From: Salinimicrobium catena
GTDB lineage: Bacteria; Bacteroidota; Bacteroidia; Flavobacteriales; Flavobacteriaceae
Reading direction: 5' to 3'
Length of the DNA stretch: 64,000 nt
Assembly: GCF_900102915.1 (NCBI RefSeq)
Contig: NZ_FNGG01000002.1
Location: 62,001-126,000, forward strand
The position numbers and the translations under genes were made by a program. Within the stretch, counting starts at the first letter, position 1. Every line of letters begins with the position of its first letter. This document shows positions 8,987 through 20,367 of this stretch, one piece after another. The notes beneath the pieces were generated by a model. The model saw only the letters and a list, made by a program, of their open reading frames with translations. It did not search any database and was not told where the DNA came from.

Positions 8987-9385
8987 ATGAAAAGCCATAA
9001 TTCGTATGTTAAAGTTCGTTACGCCGAAACCGATCAAATGGGAGTTGTGTACCACGGCAACTATGCTCAATATCTTGAGATCGCCCGAATTGACTGGCTT
9101 GACGCAATTGGGATCTCCTATAAAAAAATGGAAGAAGAAGGGGTTATGTTACCGGTTTACGAATTGAAAACCCGATTTAAAAGATCGGCGAAATTTGATG
9201 ACCTTCTTAAAATCGAGACTACTCTTCTTAAAAAACCGGGTGTAAGAATAGAGTTTTCTTATAAAATTTTTAACGAGAATAAGGAATTACTTACAGAAGC
9301 AGAAACCACCCTCATTTTTATGGACATGAAAAAAAATAAACCCATCAAATGTCCGCAGTATATTTTGGAAAAACTTGGTTATTGA
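8987..9385 (+). CDS. Acyl-CoA thioesterase, YbgC/FadM-type hotdog fold
   Basis: Predicted to hydrolyse short or medium acyl-CoA thioesters. The 132 residues carry the hotdog signature VRYAETDQMGVVYHGNYAQYLEI interrupted here only for length (residues 9-31); the aspartate of ETDQMG is the catalytic residue in YbgC and 4-hydroxybenzoyl-CoA thioesterases. The gene diverges from dnaA and its 3' end overlaps yigZ, on the opposite strand, by 7 bases. There are no tol-pal genes beside it, so a Tol-linked YbgC role is not supported by context. A second, unrelated-looking hotdog protein is encoded at 63022-63429. Confidence 0.88.
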   Translation: MKSHNSYVKVRYAETDQMGVVYHGNYAQYLEIARIDWLDAIGISYKKMEEEGVMLPVYELKTRFKRSAKFDDLLKIETTLLKKPGVRIEFSYKIFNENKELLTEAETTLIFMDMKKNKPIKCPQYILEKLGY

Positions 9386-9999
9386 TCTTCTAGCTGAGTA
9401 ATCTTTACCTTATAGGTAGCATCGAATTTTTCATAGATCCTGTCGGCTTCCTTTTTCCTTACCATAATGATGATCTTACAATCAAGCTCCAGGATCTGGT
9501 CAACCACATTTAAATTATTCTCTTTGATAACCCGCATTACCTTGTTCATCTCGGGATAGTCAAAGGAGATCTCGAATGTGAGATCGATGGTGCGCGTAAC
9601 GATCTTAGAAGCCTCCAACGCCATTTGAGCGGCAGTCTTGTAGGCATTGATCAATCCACCCACCCCCAGTTTTACTCCTCCGAAATATCGTACCACCACG
9701 ATCAGGATATTGGTGACATTAAAAGACTGTATCTGCCCGTAAATAGGCATGCCTGCAGAATTTGATGGTTCCCCGTCATCGTTGGCCCGGTACCGGTAGT
9801 CTTCCTTGCCTAATTGCCAGGCATAGCACCAGTGTCTGGCCGCGTGGTGCTTTTTCCTGAGATCTTCCAGGTGTTCTTTGATCTCTTCTTCGTTTATTAC
9901 CGGGAACGCGTAGCCAAAGAATTTGCTGTTCTTGTCTTTAAAAAGCACTTCTTCTGAAGCTTTTGTGATGGTCCTGTAGGTGTCTTTTAGTTCATCCAT
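9379..9999 (-). CDS. yigZ: YigZ/IMPACT-family protein
   Basis: Member of the UPF0029/IMPACT family, whose eukaryotic relatives modulate the GCN1-GCN2 stress pathway; the bacterial role is unsettled. The 206 residues have the N-terminal UPF0029 domain (about 15-125) with KKHHAARHWCYAW and DDGEPSNSAGMPI, then VRYFGGVKLGVGGL, and a C-terminal DUF1949-like ferredoxin fold (about 135-200). Its start overlaps the 3' end of the EamA transporter gene by 13 bases, part of a minus-strand run from ribD downward. The family is certain, the function is not. Confidence 0.9.
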   Translation of the reverse strand: MDELKDTYRTITKASEEVLFKDKNSKFFGYAFPVINEEEIKEHLEDLRKKHHAARHWCYAWQLGKEDYRYRANDDGEPSNSAGMPIYGQIQSFNVTNILIVVVRYFGGVKLGVGGLINAYKTAAQMALEASKIVTRTIDLTFEISFDYPEMNKVMRVIKENNLNVVDQILELDCKIIIMVRKKEADRIYEKFDATYKVKITQLEDQ

Positions 10000-10868
10000 T
10001 GCTCAGCGCTTGCGATCAAAATTATACTTACGATAGCGATCCCTATTCCCAGCCAGTTCTTAGGCAGCATTCTTTCCTTGAAAAGCAGGATTCCCAGCAG
10101 GGTAGAGGTCATTACGATGGCCACGTTATTAATGGGGAATACGTTTGAGCTTTCCATACCATTGGTCCTTAATGCCATCACCAGGAAATAAATAGATCCA
10201 AAATTAGGTACACCCAACGCTATTCCTCCTACAACATTTTTCCAGGACAATTTTAAGGTTTTTCGTATTCCCTGAAATATGAGAATGCTTGTTCCTATAA
10301 TTCCGGCGATCGCAAAAATGGTCGAGGTGAAAAGCGCTACGTCTGCTTCGGCGACATAAGTGGTTTCCAGGAATTTTATGGTGGTGTCTATGATCCCGCT
10401 TCCGAAGAACACCAGCAGTGGAAAGATCAGGTTCCTTTTTCTGATGGTGATGCCTTCCTTCTTTTTGATGGAGGTAAGATACACAGCTGTTAGAGCCAGT
10501 AATATTCCGGAAACTTTGAGAAGACCGGTACTTTCATTGTACAGGAAAATTCCGAAAAGCACCGGAATGGCCACCGACATTTTTGTGGCCACCGAAACTA
10601 CCGAAAGTCCGCTTCGCTGGGTGGTGAGCGCGGCCAGGTAAAAGACTGCGATGAACAAGAAGCCGAGAATTATGGTCCCGGGGAACCATGCTTCCGAAGG
10701 GATTTTTTCCAGGTTCAGCGGCTGGTTGTCTATCAGCAGGCCCGAGGAAAACGCGATGAAATAATTAAAAATGATAGCCTGCAGGGTGTTGATCTTAAAA
10801 CGGTCAAATAATTTGAACACCACGAAGATCACACTCGAGGAAAGGACGCTGAGCAACAGAAAGATCAA
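9987..10868 (-). CDS. EamA-family (drug/metabolite) transporter
   Basis: Ten-helix inner-membrane protein of the drug/metabolite transporter superfamily; substrate unknown. The 293 residues alternate hydrophobic helices throughout, starting MIFLLLSVLSSSVIFVVFKL, and show the two-fold EamA repeat with the second half ending in LLGILLFKERMLPKNWLGIG, a typical EamA ending. It overlaps the HAD phosphatase upstream by 4 bases and yigZ downstream by 13 bases, so it is in the ribD-HAD-EamA-yigZ transcript. Proximity to ribD might suggest a flavin or nucleotide-related substrate, but this is weak inference. Confidence 0.88.
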   Translation of the reverse strand: MIFLLLSVLSSSVIFVVFKLFDRFKINTLQAIIFNYFIAFSSGLLIDNQPLNLEKIPSEAWFPGTIILGFLFIAVFYLAALTTQRSGLSVVSVATKMSVAIPVLFGIFLYNESTGLLKVSGILLALTAVYLTSIKKKEGITIRKRNLIFPLLVFFGSGIIDTTIKFLETTYVAEADVALFTSTIFAIAGIIGTSILIFQGIRKTLKLSWKNVVGGIALGVPNFGSIYFLVMALRTNGMESSNVFPINNVAIVMTSTLLGILLFKERMLPKNWLGIGIAIVSIILIASAEQWMN

Positions 10869-11473
10869 AACAGCTCTTTTTTAACCTGAAAAAGGTGAAC
10901 CACATCCTCTGTTGCCGGATCAATATTCCAGGTGTGAATGTTCATTTCTGCCGCCGCCGCGGTATTTTCAGGAGTGTCGTCAATGAAAAGTGTCTCTTCA
11001 GGTTTGAGGTCCTGCTCTTTCAGTACGTACTCAAAGATGGATTTGTCGGGTTTTCTTAAATTGATCTCCTGTGACAGGTAAAAGGCGTCAAAGCAATTTT
11101 TGAAATCTTCAAAAAAGCCGATATTCTCCTTTACCCAGTCAATATGAATATCGTTGGTGTTGCTTAACAGGATGAGCTTGTACTTTCCTTCTTTAGAAAG
11201 CTGCTGCAAGAAACGCAGGCGGTGCTCGGGAAATTTCAGCAAAATGGCATTCCAGGAATCTGTGAATTTTTGGGCCGACAACTGCGGAAAGGACTCGCAG
11301 TAGGCGGAGATGAACTCTTCTGAAGAGAGAAGCCCTTTTTCATACTGCAGGTTATTGATAAGCATTTCCTCTGAAAATTCAGAAATATTCAACCTTTCCA
11401 GCTCTCTTTTTGTAGCGGCTTTATCCAGGTCGAGAAAAACGTCCCCAAAGTCGAAAATTATATTCTTAATCAT
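10865..11473 (-). CDS. HAD-superfamily phosphatase (subfamily IA)
   Basis: Predicted small-molecule phosphohydrolase of 202 residues. Motif I is IIFDFGDVFLDLD (nucleophile aspartate, then D+2 position replaced by G as in a YihX-like subgroup), motif II is LILLSNTNDIH, motif III lysine is in NLRKPDKSIFEYVL, and motif IV is TLFIDDTPENTAAA. This arrangement resembles YihX/epoxide-hydrolase-N-terminal type HAD proteins (alpha-D-glucose-1-phosphate phosphatase in E. coli). It overlaps ribD by 8 bases; flavobacterial riboflavin synthesis needs a HAD phosphatase to dephosphorylate the RibD product, so that job is a plausible guess. I cannot confirm it from sequence. Confidence 0.88.
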   Translation of the reverse strand: MIKNIIFDFGDVFLDLDKAATKRELERLNISEFSEEMLINNLQYEKGLLSSEEFISAYCESFPQLSAQKFTDSWNAILLKFPEHRLRFLQQLSKEGKYKLILLSNTNDIHIDWVKENIGFFEDFKNCFDAFYLSQEINLRKPDKSIFEYVLKEQDLKPEETLFIDDTPENTAAAAEMNIHTWNIDPATEDVVHLFQVKKELF

Positions 11474-12515
11474 TGATGTAAATCCTTAAGGTGTCTGTAG
11501 CGATGTTTTCTTCTGAAATTTGCTTCCCTGAAAATTTCGGGCTGCCGGTACCTTCCTTGAACTGTACCGTTCCGGTGAAAACCCGGGCTTCATCCCATTT
11601 TTCGGCATCTATGAAGGTCTGCAGGGTTTGTCTTCCTCCTTCTATAATGACCGACTGGATTTTGTTTCTCCACAAGATCTCGCAGATTTGTGTGGTGAGA
11701 TCCTTCTCAAAATCTACAGGCTCAAAAATGACATTTTCCGAAGATCTTTCCGAAGAAACCTTTTCGCACAGCACCAGAGTTTTTATGCTGTTGTCAAAAA
11801 GGAAAGATTCGGCAGGAACTCTAAGCTGCCTGTCCAGCACAATACGTACGGGATCACTGCCATGCCACAGCCGGGTATTCAGTTTTGGATTATCTTCTAT
11901 TGCGGTTCGAGTGCCTACCATTATGGCTTCTTCTTCGGCACGCCATTTATGCACCAGCTGTTTGGAGTAGCGGTTAGTGATCCAGACGGGCTCCCGGTCT
12001 TTCCCGGTGGAAGGTAACGGACTCAAAAATCCGTCAGCCGACTGAGCCCATTTTAGTATGATGTAAGGTCTTTTTTTAGTGTGGAAGGTGAAGAACCTTT
12101 TGTTGAGTTCCCTGCATTTTTCTTCCAGTACTCCCACTACTACTTCGCAACCGGCATCCATCAGTTTTTTCACTCCTTTTCCTGCAACTTCCGAAAAAGG
12201 ATCGATGGTGCCTATCACCACTCTTTTTATTCCCATGTCAATGATAAGATTGCTACAGGGCGGTGTTTTTCCGTAGTGGCTGCAGGGTTCCAGGCTTACA
12301 TAAATGGTAGAGCTCTTTAGCAGGTTTTTATCTTTTACCGAGTTTACGGCATTCACTTCTGCATGTGGCTCTCCGGCCTTTTGGTGCCAGCCTTCCCCGA
12401 TTATTCTGTCTTTGTGAACTATCACACTGCCCACCACAGGATTGGGGTAGGTGCGGCCCAGGCCGTTCCTGGCCAGTTGTATGCAGCGGTCCATATATTT
12501 TTCCTGCGTGGTCAC
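11466..12515 (-). CDS. ribD: Riboflavin biosynthesis deaminase/reductase RibD
   Basis: Bifunctional: N-terminal deamination and C-terminal NADPH reduction of the pyrimidine intermediate in riboflavin synthesis. The deaminase zinc site is visible as PHAEVNAV and LEPCSHYGKTPPCSN; the reductase domain begins near IILKWAQSADGFL. I chose the GTG at 12515 (349 residues): it gives VTTQEKYMDRCIQLA, matching the usual family N-terminus, and lies 4 bases after a -7 box. An ATG 51 bases upstream would add 17 residues unlike the family; an ATG at 12494 would trim seven. It heads the ribD-HAD-EamA-yigZ run. Confidence 0.93.
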   Translation of the reverse strand: MTTQEKYMDRCIQLARNGLGRTYPNPVVGSVIVHKDRIIGEGWHQKAGEPHAEVNAVNSVKDKNLLKSSTIYVSLEPCSHYGKTPPCSNLIIDMGIKRVVIGTIDPFSEVAGKGVKKLMDAGCEVVVGVLEEKCRELNKRFFTFHTKKRPYIILKWAQSADGFLSPLPSTGKDREPVWITNRYSKQLVHKWRAEEEAIMVGTRTAIEDNPKLNTRLWHGSDPVRIVLDRQLRVPAESFLFDNSIKTLVLCEKVSSERSSENVIFEPVDFEKDLTTQICEILWRNKIQSVIIEGGRQTLQTFIDAEKWDEARVFTGTVQFKEGTGSPKFSGKQISEENIATDTLRIYIND

Positions 12516-12519
12516 TGCA

Positions 12520-12527
12520 CAAAAATA
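12520..12527 (-). promoter_or_regulatory. Putative -7 promoter element for ribD, 4 bases from its GTG
   Basis: Minus-strand TATTTTTG fits TAnnTTTG. Only TGCA separates it from the GTG start chosen for ribD, implying a transcript with almost no leader. Confidence 0.5.
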
Positions 12528-12660
12528 GGTATAAATGAGGGAATGATGAAGAGATGCGTAATTCAAATACTATGAGGAAGTTGATCTTTTAAAAACGTAG
12601 TTCATCGATAAAAATGTTATTTTTGTCGGATAAAAATTATAAAAATGTAAGAAAATTCTT

Positions 12661-12668
12661 TATGTTTG
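12661..12668 (+). promoter_or_regulatory. Putative -7 promoter element for the 56-residue membrane protein
   Basis: TATGTTTG is a full match to TAnnTTTG and ends 6 bases before the ATG at 12675. A second match, TATTTTTG, occurs at 12618-12625. Confidence 0.5.
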
Positions 12669-12674
12669 TGAGAG

Positions 12675-12845
12675 ATGAGAAACGATAAAACACTTTGGAG
12701 TTTTCTCCAAAAGGAGATCTTCTACTGGATGGATAAACTCTTCCTGATCGCCATAGCTTTTGCCTTTTTAGGCTTTTTATTATGGCTTGAGCTAAAGTAT
12801 GACTTGATAAAGGCATTGTGGAGCGTCATTTTTAGCGTGGATTAG
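12675..12845 (+). CDS. Small single-span membrane protein, unknown function
   Basis: A 56-residue reading frame, MRNDKTLWSFLQKEIFYW at its start, with one membrane helix (LFLIAIAFAFLGFLLWL) in the middle and a short C-terminal tail ending SVIFSVD. The charge pattern (basic and amphipathic N-terminus with Trp/Tyr at the membrane edge) looks like a real membrane protein. A -7 box matching the consensus sits 6 bases before the ATG, and the gene fills the gap between ribD and the acetyltransferase. I do not recognise a family. The gene call rests on promoter position and composition. Confidence 0.6.
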   Translation: MRNDKTLWSFLQKEIFYWMDKLFLIAIAFAFLGFLLWLELKYDLIKALWSVIFSVD

Positions 12846-12899
12846 CCCCAAATTCTAATAACACTTTTCAGGAAGAGCTATTCACCCTCTTAAGTTTTG

Positions 12900-12925
12900 C
12901 CCGTACGCCTGTTGCCGGGTACGGG
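12900..12925. repeat. Inverted repeat upstream of the acetyltransferase gene
   Basis: CCCGTAC and GTACGGG are 7-bp perfect arms around a 12-base loop. It lies between the small membrane protein and the acetyltransferase start at 12963. There is no following T run, so a plain terminator is unlikely; it may be a leader hairpin or operator. Confidence 0.35.
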
Positions 12926-12962
12926 TGTAAATAGTACTTTTACGCTCATTGAAAATATTTTG

Positions 12963-13448
12963 ATGAGCACATATACTATCCGTGAAATTAAGCCGCAGGA
13001 TAACCCTGAGGTAAAGAAAGTTATTCAAAGCGTCCTGGTCGAGATGGGCGTTCCTAAAGTTGGAACTGCCTACGAGGACGTATCCCTAAATGATATGTAT
13101 GCCACTTATGATGCGCCGCGCATGAGCTATTTTGTGGTCGAGGAAGAAGGGAAGATCATAGGCAGTGCAGGGATCGCGCCCTTACAGGGCGGGGAAGAAG
13201 AGATCTGTGAACTGCAAAAAATGTATTTTCTGCCGCAGGCACGCGGCCGTGGGGTAGGCGCAGAAATGATGAAAACCTGCCTTGATTTTGCCCGAAGCCA
13301 GGGATTTGAAAAATGTTACCTGGAAACCCTGCCTTACATGGAAAGCGCCAGGAAGCTTTACGCACGGACGGGCTTTAATTCCCTTGAAAAACCACTTGGA
13401 GATACCGGTCACTACAACTGTACCATGTGGATGATAAAGGATCTTTAA
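12963..13448 (+). CDS. GNAT-family N-acetyltransferase
   Basis: Predicted acetyltransferase of 161 residues from the ATG at 12963 (MSTYTIREIKPQDNPEV); an earlier in-frame ATG at 12897 adds 22 residues without family similarity and spans an inverted repeat, so I reject it. The acetyl-CoA loop is LPQARGRGVGAEMM, following the strand EICELQKMYF, and the C-terminal LYARTGFNSLEK is the usual GNAT ending. Flavobacterial relatives resemble PanZ/YjaB-type or arsenic-resistance-type acetyltransferases, but the substrate is unknown. It lies 32 bases before prmC in the same direction. Confidence 0.88.
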   Translation: MSTYTIREIKPQDNPEVKKVIQSVLVEMGVPKVGTAYEDVSLNDMYATYDAPRMSYFVVEEEGKIIGSAGIAPLQGGEEEICELQKMYFLPQARGRGVGAEMMKTCLDFARSQGFEKCYLETLPYMESARKLYARTGFNSLEKPLGDTGHYNCTMWMIKDL

Positions 13449-13480
13449 AAACGAAATCGCCCATTGTTCACATTTAAACA

Positions 13481-14327
13481 ATGACAGTAAGCGAACTTAA
13501 AAAGCAGTTTTTTGACACTCTTCGGAATATATATCCGAAGGAGGAGGCAGGTTCCTTTTTCACTATTCTTGCTGAGGAGTTTCTTGATATGAGCAGGCTT
13601 GAAATAGCTCTATATCCTGAAAAGGTTTTAACTCCAGGTCAATTGCAGCAGTTTACTGATGCCCAGGAAAGACTTCAGCAGCATGAGCCGGTACAATACA
13701 TCACAGGAAGAACTCATTTTTTCGGACTTGAATTTGGGGTGAACAAAAATGTTCTGATCCCGCGGCCCGAAACCGAGGAACTTGTAGAGTGGATCCTCAA
13801 TGACCTTCAGGAGCAAAAAAATAAGGAGCTTGAGATCCTGGATCTTGGGACAGGAAGCGGTTGCATTGCCATTTCCCTGGCTAAGAATCTTCCCCATACA
13901 AAAGTTTCGGCTATGGACATTTCATCTGAAGCCTTGAAAGTGGCCCGTGAGAACGCGTTGAAAAATGAAGTTCAAGTGGATTTTTTGGAGCAGGATATTC
14001 TCAAAACTGAAAGGCTTCCGAAGAGATATGATGTCATCGTCTCCAATCCGCCTTACGTGCGGGAGCTTGAAAAAAAGGAGATGCAGAAGAACGTGCTCGA
14101 TTTTGAACCGGCTTCGGCTTTATACGTCAAAGACGCTGATCCGCTGCTTTTTTATGAGAAAATAACCGCTTTGGCCGCCGGGGCTTTAAAACCTTCCGGA
14201 GCTTTATATTTTGAGATCAATCAGTACCTCGGGAAGGAAACCGAAGCCTTACTGCGAAAAAAAGATTTCCTTTCCTCTTTAAAAAAGGATATTTTCGGGG
14301 TCAACCGAATGTTAAAAGGAATAAAAC

Positions 14328-14338
<11 letters not shown>
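13481..14338 (+). CDS. prmC: Peptide chain release factor N5-glutamine methyltransferase PrmC
   Basis: Methylates the glutamine of the GGQ motif in release factors RF1 and RF2, raising termination efficiency. The 285 residues have the helical N-terminal domain (about 1-80) with EPVQYITGRTHFFGL, the SAM-binding motif LDLGTGSGCIAISLAKNLP, and the catalytic NPPY (VSNPPYVRELEKKEM). All are standard for HemK/PrmC. The 3' end overlaps the VOC gene by 11 bases, which overlaps ligA by 4, so prmC-VOC-ligA is a tight transcript. Confidence 0.96.
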
Positions 14339-16978
<2,640 letters not shown>

Positions 16979-16987
16979 AATGCTTTT

Positions 16988-19036
16988 TCAGGTGTATTTC
17001 CTTATGAGCTGTAACAGGCGTTCCTTGTCAATGGGTTTGGTGATATAGTCATTGCATCCTGCTTCAAGGGCTTTTTCCTTGTCTCCTGAAGAAGTGTAGG
17101 CTGTTTGTACGATAATAGGTACGGTCTGGTTGAAGGTCCTGATCTCTTTTGTGGCTTCGATCCCGTTCATCACGGGCATCTTAATGTCCATGAGCACCAG
17201 GTCAATGTTCGGATTCTTCCGTAGTAGCTCAACGCATTCCTTTCCAGATCTTGCCCGGGTTATTTTTATTTCGGGACGTTTTAGGATCTGATTAATGAAA
17301 AGGAAACTAATATTGTCATCTTCAGCAATTAAAATGTCAAGAGGCTTGCTGGTAACTTCCTGGTCGTGATTATTGTTGTTTGACACCGCCTCTTTATCTA
17401 CGGGCCTGTACGGTAAGGTAAAGAAAAAGGTAGTGCCCCGGTTTTCTTCAGATTCCAGCCAGATTTTACCCTGCAGAGCTTTCACGTAAGCTTTGACTAT
17501 AGCAAGGCCGAGGCCGGACCCTTCATGCGGACGGGTAATGCTGAGGTTTGCCTGTACAAAACGTTTAAAAATGGCCTTTTGTCTCTCGGGAGGAATGCCT
17601 ACTCCGGTATCTTTTATGTAAAAAACCAGGTCTTTGCCTTTTTTGTAATTCCCTATTTCAATGTAACCATGATCTGTAAACTTGATGGCATTGCCAATAA
17701 GATTTGTGAGAATGTTATCAAAAATGAACTTATCGGTCTCTATAATTCCATCGCTATCATCAAGGTTCTGAAAAAGCTTTAATTCTATATTTTTCTCCTT
17801 TGCCTGCGGAAGAAAGAAATTATAGTAAAATTCCATTACTTCGGGAATGTTGACCCTACCCGGATGCACTGTTAGCTGGTGTGTATCTATCTTGGAGATC
17901 TCGATAATATTGTTGATGGTGGTGAGCAACCTCTTGCCGCTTTTGATGACGATGTCAATATATTTCGTGCGGGTATCAGAATCCAGGTTAGGTTCTTTGA
18001 GCAGTTCCAGAAACCCGATGATCCCGTTCATGGGCGTTCGTATCTCGTGAGACATGTTTTGGAGAAATATTGTCTTGAGTCGCTCATGTTCTTCAGCCTT
18101 TTCCTTAGCCTGAGTGAGTTGCCTGTTCCTTTTCCAAAGAGCCTGTGTCTTGAGCTTTACCTGGTAACGGAGCAAGAACAGAAAACCTATGATGCTTAAC
18201 AGCAGAAATAATACGATATATAGGATCCACCAAAAATACGATGGAAGGCTCTTATTTTCGGGAGGGTCAAACCAAAAATGTATTATCGAGTAGTATTCTG
18301 ATCTTGGATCATTCTTTAGGGCCGAAAGTTGCCGGTCGATCTTGAAGACCACAGCGGGATCAAGGCTTCTGGAAAAGGCGAGATGCAATTCTGAAGGCCT
18401 GAAAATGATTCCGGTCGAGGTGATCTCTCCGTTGATGTGCTTTGTGAAGTAAAGGAAACGTGAGGCCACCAGTACGTCGATCTCCTTTTGATAAAGCCCT
18501 TCAATGGAAGAGGGGTAATCATCATAAGTGACCTTCTTAAAGTCAAGCTTGAGGTTCTTAATAGCGAATTCGTCAAAAAATTCTTCCTGTACGGAACCTT
18601 TTAGCACTCCTATCCTTCTGTTTTTAAAATCGGCCAGTGAACGGATTTCGGCATTCTTAAGGGTGTAGGCTTCAAGCCAGGAACTCAGCACAGGTACTGT
18701 GTTCAGGTTGTAAAGGGAATCCCGTTCCCGCGAATAGGCAACATCTGGCAACAGGTCAATTCGATCTTCAGACAGCATTTGCTTGAGCTCATTCCAGTCG
18801 CCGGTCGCATATTCCAGCTCAAAATCCTCTCTTTCGGCGATCACCTCCAGGAGATCGATAAAAATCCCGTCAGCCTTACCTTCTTCATTGACAAAGATCT
18901 TGGGAGGATTGTTGTAGACTCCTACTCGTAGGGAATGAGATTTTCCTTCTTCCTGCGCTCTTAAGTGTAAAGGCCCAAAAAACAGAAGAAGATATAACAG
19001 GAGAAAGCAATATCTCTTAAGATCACTGTTTTTCAT
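16988..19036 (-). CDS. Hybrid sensor kinase with periplasmic solute-binding domain
   Basis: Predicted membrane sensor that reads a periplasmic solute. From the ATG at 19036 (682 residues) it has a signal peptide ending LHLRAQ, a SBP_bac_3-type binding domain (about 35-255, HSLRVGVYNNPPKIFV onward), one transmembrane helix (YFWWILYIVLFLLLSIIGFL), a coiled linker, HisKA with MSHEIRTPMNGIIGF, HATPase with NLIGNAIKFTD and GSGLGLAIVK, and a C-terminal receiver with LVLMDIKMPVMNG and the conserved TKP lysine. No DNA-binding output domain is present, so a downstream phosphotransfer or regulator is needed. Upstream ATGs at 19057 and 19099 are less likely because they lengthen the signal peptide's charged end. 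Confidence 0.92.
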   Translation of the reverse strand: MKNSDLKRYCFLLLYLLLFFGPLHLRAQEEGKSHSLRVGVYNNPPKIFVNEEGKADGIFIDLLEVIAEREDFELEYATGDWNELKQMLSEDRIDLLPDVAYSRERDSLYNLNTVPVLSSWLEAYTLKNAEIRSLADFKNRRIGVLKGSVQEEFFDEFAIKNLKLDFKKVTYDDYPSSIEGLYQKEIDVLVASRFLYFTKHINGEITSTGIIFRPSELHLAFSRSLDPAVVFKIDRQLSALKNDPRSEYYSIIHFWFDPPENKSLPSYFWWILYIVLFLLLSIIGFLFLLRYQVKLKTQALWKRNRQLTQAKEKAEEHERLKTIFLQNMSHEIRTPMNGIIGFLELLKEPNLDSDTRTKYIDIVIKSGKRLLTTINNIIEISKIDTHQLTVHPGRVNIPEVMEFYYNFFLPQAKEKNIELKLFQNLDDSDGIIETDKFIFDNILTNLIGNAIKFTDHGYIEIGNYKKGKDLVFYIKDTGVGIPPERQKAIFKRFVQANLSITRPHEGSGLGLAIVKAYVKALQGKIWLESEENRGTTFFFTLPYRPVDKEAVSNNNNHDQEVTSKPLDILIAEDDNISFLFINQILKRPEIKITRARSGKECVELLRKNPNIDLVLMDIKMPVMNGIEATKEIRTFNQTVPIIVQTAYTSSGDKEKALEAGCNDYITKPIDKERLLQLIRKYT

Positions 19037-19097
19037 TCGGTGTGGCTTTGCACGCATTCGGAATAAATTGAGTAAGTTAGCACAGACTGAGTTTGCC

Positions 19098-19116
19098 AAA
19101 GTTCCTGAAGAACTTT
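19098..19116. repeat. Inverted repeat upstream of the hybrid kinase gene
   Basis: AAAGTTC and GAACTTT form perfect 7-bp arms around a 5-base loop, 61 bases before the kinase start codon at 19036. It could be a leader hairpin or a regulator site; no further support. Confidence 0.35.
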
Positions 19117-19214
19117 AGATCGGTCATGGGGGGATTTTGAGGGGACACAAGTAAAGCTATAAAATAATTTCCTCTTTGACCGAAAAGCTTTAAAAAAGGG
19201 TTAAAAGCGGCTTT

Positions 19215-20126
19215 TTAGATGCTAATGGAGCGGCCGTTGCCTGCTTTGTTACCGTTATCATCTAAGAAGAAATCGATCCTGCCAAGGTTAATTCCGGCCC
19301 AACCTACCTGGTTAACTATGGTGTCAATTCCTTCGCTGTTCTTGACTACAGTGGGTTCGGGTAAAAAAGTATGGGTGTGGCCGCCAATGATGAGGTCTAT
19401 ATCTTTTGTTCTGCGGGCAAGTTGCACATCGCTGATCTTTTCGTCTCTGTACTTATATCCCAGATGAGAAAGACAGATGACAAGCTCGCAATTTTCTTCA
19501 TTTTTCAGCCTGGAAACAGTTTCCTGCGTGATCTCTACAGGATCAAGATATTTAGTTTCCTTGTAGAGCTTTTTGCTTACCAGCCCTTGCAGCTCAATGC
19601 CAATTCCGAAAACACCAATTTTTACTCCGTCTTTCTTAAATACCTTGTATGGCTTAACATTACCTTCAAGGATCGTATTTGAAAAATCATAATTGGCGCT
19701 CAAAAAAGGAAAGTTGGCATGTGGCATTTGTGCCAAAAGTCCGTCTATACCATTGTCAAAATCGTGGTTTCCAATAGTTGCGGCATCATAACCCATTTTT
19801 GACATGAGCTTGAATTCCACTTCCCCGCCGTAAAAGTTGAAATAAGGAGTGCCCTGGAAGATATCTCCGGCGTCAAGCAATAAAGTATTAGGATTTTCCT
19901 GTCTTATGCTGCTTATCAGGCTGTACCTTCTGGCGACTCCGCCCATATTAGGATATTGCGCATGATCAGCACTAAAAGGTTCTATATGACTATGGGTATC
20001 ATTCGTATGAAGAATGGTGATGTGTTTCTTTCTTTCCTCCGAAGAAAAAGATAAAAGTCCAAAACTTCCGATCGAAGCAAGTGCTCCTACCGCAGCACTT
20101 TGTTTTAAAAAGGTTCTTCTCTTCAT
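19215..20126 (-). CDS. Metallophosphatase half of a split 5'-nucleotidase (UshA-like N-terminal domain)
   Basis: Predicted periplasmic dinuclear-metal phosphoesterase acting on nucleotides or related phosphates. From the ATG at 20126 (303 residues) it opens with a twin-arginine signal (MKRRTFLKQSAAVGALASIG), which favours this start over one 90 bases upstream. Metal-site motifs are all present: HTNDTHSH, DAGDIFQG, TIGNHDFDNG, and GGHTHTF. It stops after this domain; the 5'-nucleotidase C-terminal substrate domain is encoded separately at 23909-24670, on the same strand but 3.8 kb upstream, with a kinase and regulator on the other strand between the two. In relatives I recall, the two halves are adjacent. 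Confidence 0.92.
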   Translation of the reverse strand: MKRRTFLKQSAAVGALASIGSFGLLSFSSEERKKHITILHTNDTHSHIEPFSADHAQYPNMGGVARRYSLISSIRQENPNTLLLDAGDIFQGTPYFNFYGGEVEFKLMSKMGYDAATIGNHDFDNGIDGLLAQMPHANFPFLSANYDFSNTILEGNVKPYKVFKKDGVKIGVFGIGIELQGLVSKKLYKETKYLDPVEITQETVSRLKNEENCELVICLSHLGYKYRDEKISDVQLARRTKDIDLIIGGHTHTFLPEPTVVKNSEGIDTIVNQVGWAGINLGRIDFFLDDNGNKAGNGRSISI

Positions 20127-20367
20127 GCTAAAATAAGAGGTTATCTTCTGAAACAGAATGATAGTTATCAAGACAAAAATAAAGGTTTTGGCAAGGTGGC
20201 GGTAATAGATGTACATTAATTTTTAGAAGGCATGGTTTTAATGCAGGATTTTTATTCGGAAAACCTGATGTTTTTTGTCTTAATAAAAAGTTAATATAAA
20301 TCTTTAAGTGCTATATTTACAGCCTGTTTTGTGTTGATGAACGATAAACCTCTACCTATTGTCGATT

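Noticed and set aside
12516-12566. ATG at 12566 as the ribD start
   Set aside because: The extra 17 residues do not resemble RibD and the sequence spans the -7 box; a GTG at 12515 fits the family N-terminus.
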